Assembly (NCBI GenBank): GCA_025938035.1
Contig: JAICQE010000059.1
Span: 1-21,737 of the forward strand
DNA: 21,737 nt
Reading direction: 5' to 3'
Source: Vicinamibacteria bacterium
GTDB taxonomy: Bacteria; Acidobacteriota; Vicinamibacteria; Vicinamibacterales; UBA2999
The notes under the pieces were generated by a model that was given only the letters and a program-made list of their open reading frames with translations, had not been told where the DNA came from and made no database searches. Positions 21,565 through 21,737 of this stretch are shown here, one piece after another; the first letter of the stretch is position 1, and each line of letters starts with the position of its first letter. The position numbers were made by a program, and so were the translations under genes.

Positions 21565-21737
21565 ACTGTTTCAGCCGTAACAGCGAGAACTTGGGGTCGG
21601 CGCCGAGCGACTCGGTCGGCGGCAGCCCGAGCTCCTGCTTCACCAGGTTCGTCCCCTGCACCAGCGCCACCATCTTGTAGAACGCGTGCCGCCGGCTCAT
21701 CCCCTCGCGCCCCATCCCGCAGTCCGACGACACCACC
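21563..21737 (-). CDS. MetE-like protein, C-terminal end (cut by window end)
   Basis: Only the last 57 residues are visible. VVSSDCGMGREGMSRRHAFY, followed by KMVALVQGTNLVKQELGLPP, resembles the C terminus of cobalamin-independent methionine synthase-like proteins (MetE/UROD-like fold), in which the cysteine of the SSDCG motif is a zinc ligand. Many such short MetE-like proteins in soil bacteria are not true methionine synthases, so the exact reaction is open. The TAA stop overlaps the repeat at 21501-21564. The gene is upstream of, and co-directional with, the Gfo/Idh/MocA and EboE-like genes. Confidence 0.65.
   Translation of the reverse strand, partial: VVSSDCGMGREGMSRRHAFYKMVALVQGTNLVKQELGLPPTESLGADPKFSLLRLKQ

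Overview
The window looks like a piece of a high-GC genome from the Acidobacteriota, most likely a Vicinamibacteria/Luteitalea-type soil lineage. This is inferred from the gene content: large carboxypeptidase-regulatory-domain TonB receptors, CRTAC1/UnbV FG-GAP proteins, an acidobacterial VWFA-like protein, and a DUF1592 + DUF1552 + ankyrin cluster. No rRNA, tRNA, CRISPR array, transposase or phage gene was seen. The genes at both ends are cut by the window edges.

Layout. 1-833: N-terminal part of a TonB receptor (minus). 834-1149: its promoter and a striking inverted array of 9-bp words. 1147-2082: VWFA-like secreted protein (minus). 2260-3969: CRTAC1/UnbV protein (plus). 4074-4108: strong bidirectional terminator. 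4175-7738: complete TonB receptor (minus) with a near-consensus promoter at 7805-7833. 7949-9625: second CRTAC1/UnbV protein (minus), divergent from a TPR protein at 9745-11352 (plus). 11471-19090: four minus-strand genes that read as one operon, in transcription order ankyrin protein, diheme DUF1592 cytochrome, Tat-exported DUF1552 protein, second ankyrin protein. 19228-21737: minus-strand group of a MetE-like protein (C-terminal end only), a Gfo/Idh/MocA oxidoreductase and an EboE-like TIM-barrel protein.

Function as a whole. Most products carry an export signal or are outer-membrane proteins. The picture is of envelope and secreted functions: substrate uptake through TonB receptors, calcium-binding-type propellers, TPR and ankyrin scaffolds, and a cytochrome-linked module of unknown function. 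The last group is cytoplasmic sugar/metabolite chemistry.

The most unusual feature is in the gaps. Seven genes have, within about 0-15 bases after their stop codon, an array of short repeated words (roughly 7-12 bp). In five cases the words form two complementary arms that could fold into a long hairpin. The word differs from gap to gap, except for two sister copies at 13032-13097 and 14496-14555. In at least two places the array also forms the start of the next gene: it encodes most of the signal peptide of the DUF1592 protein, and the ribosome-binding site and first codons of the second ankyrin protein. All database-type identifications are from recognition of sequence motifs only; nothing was searched.
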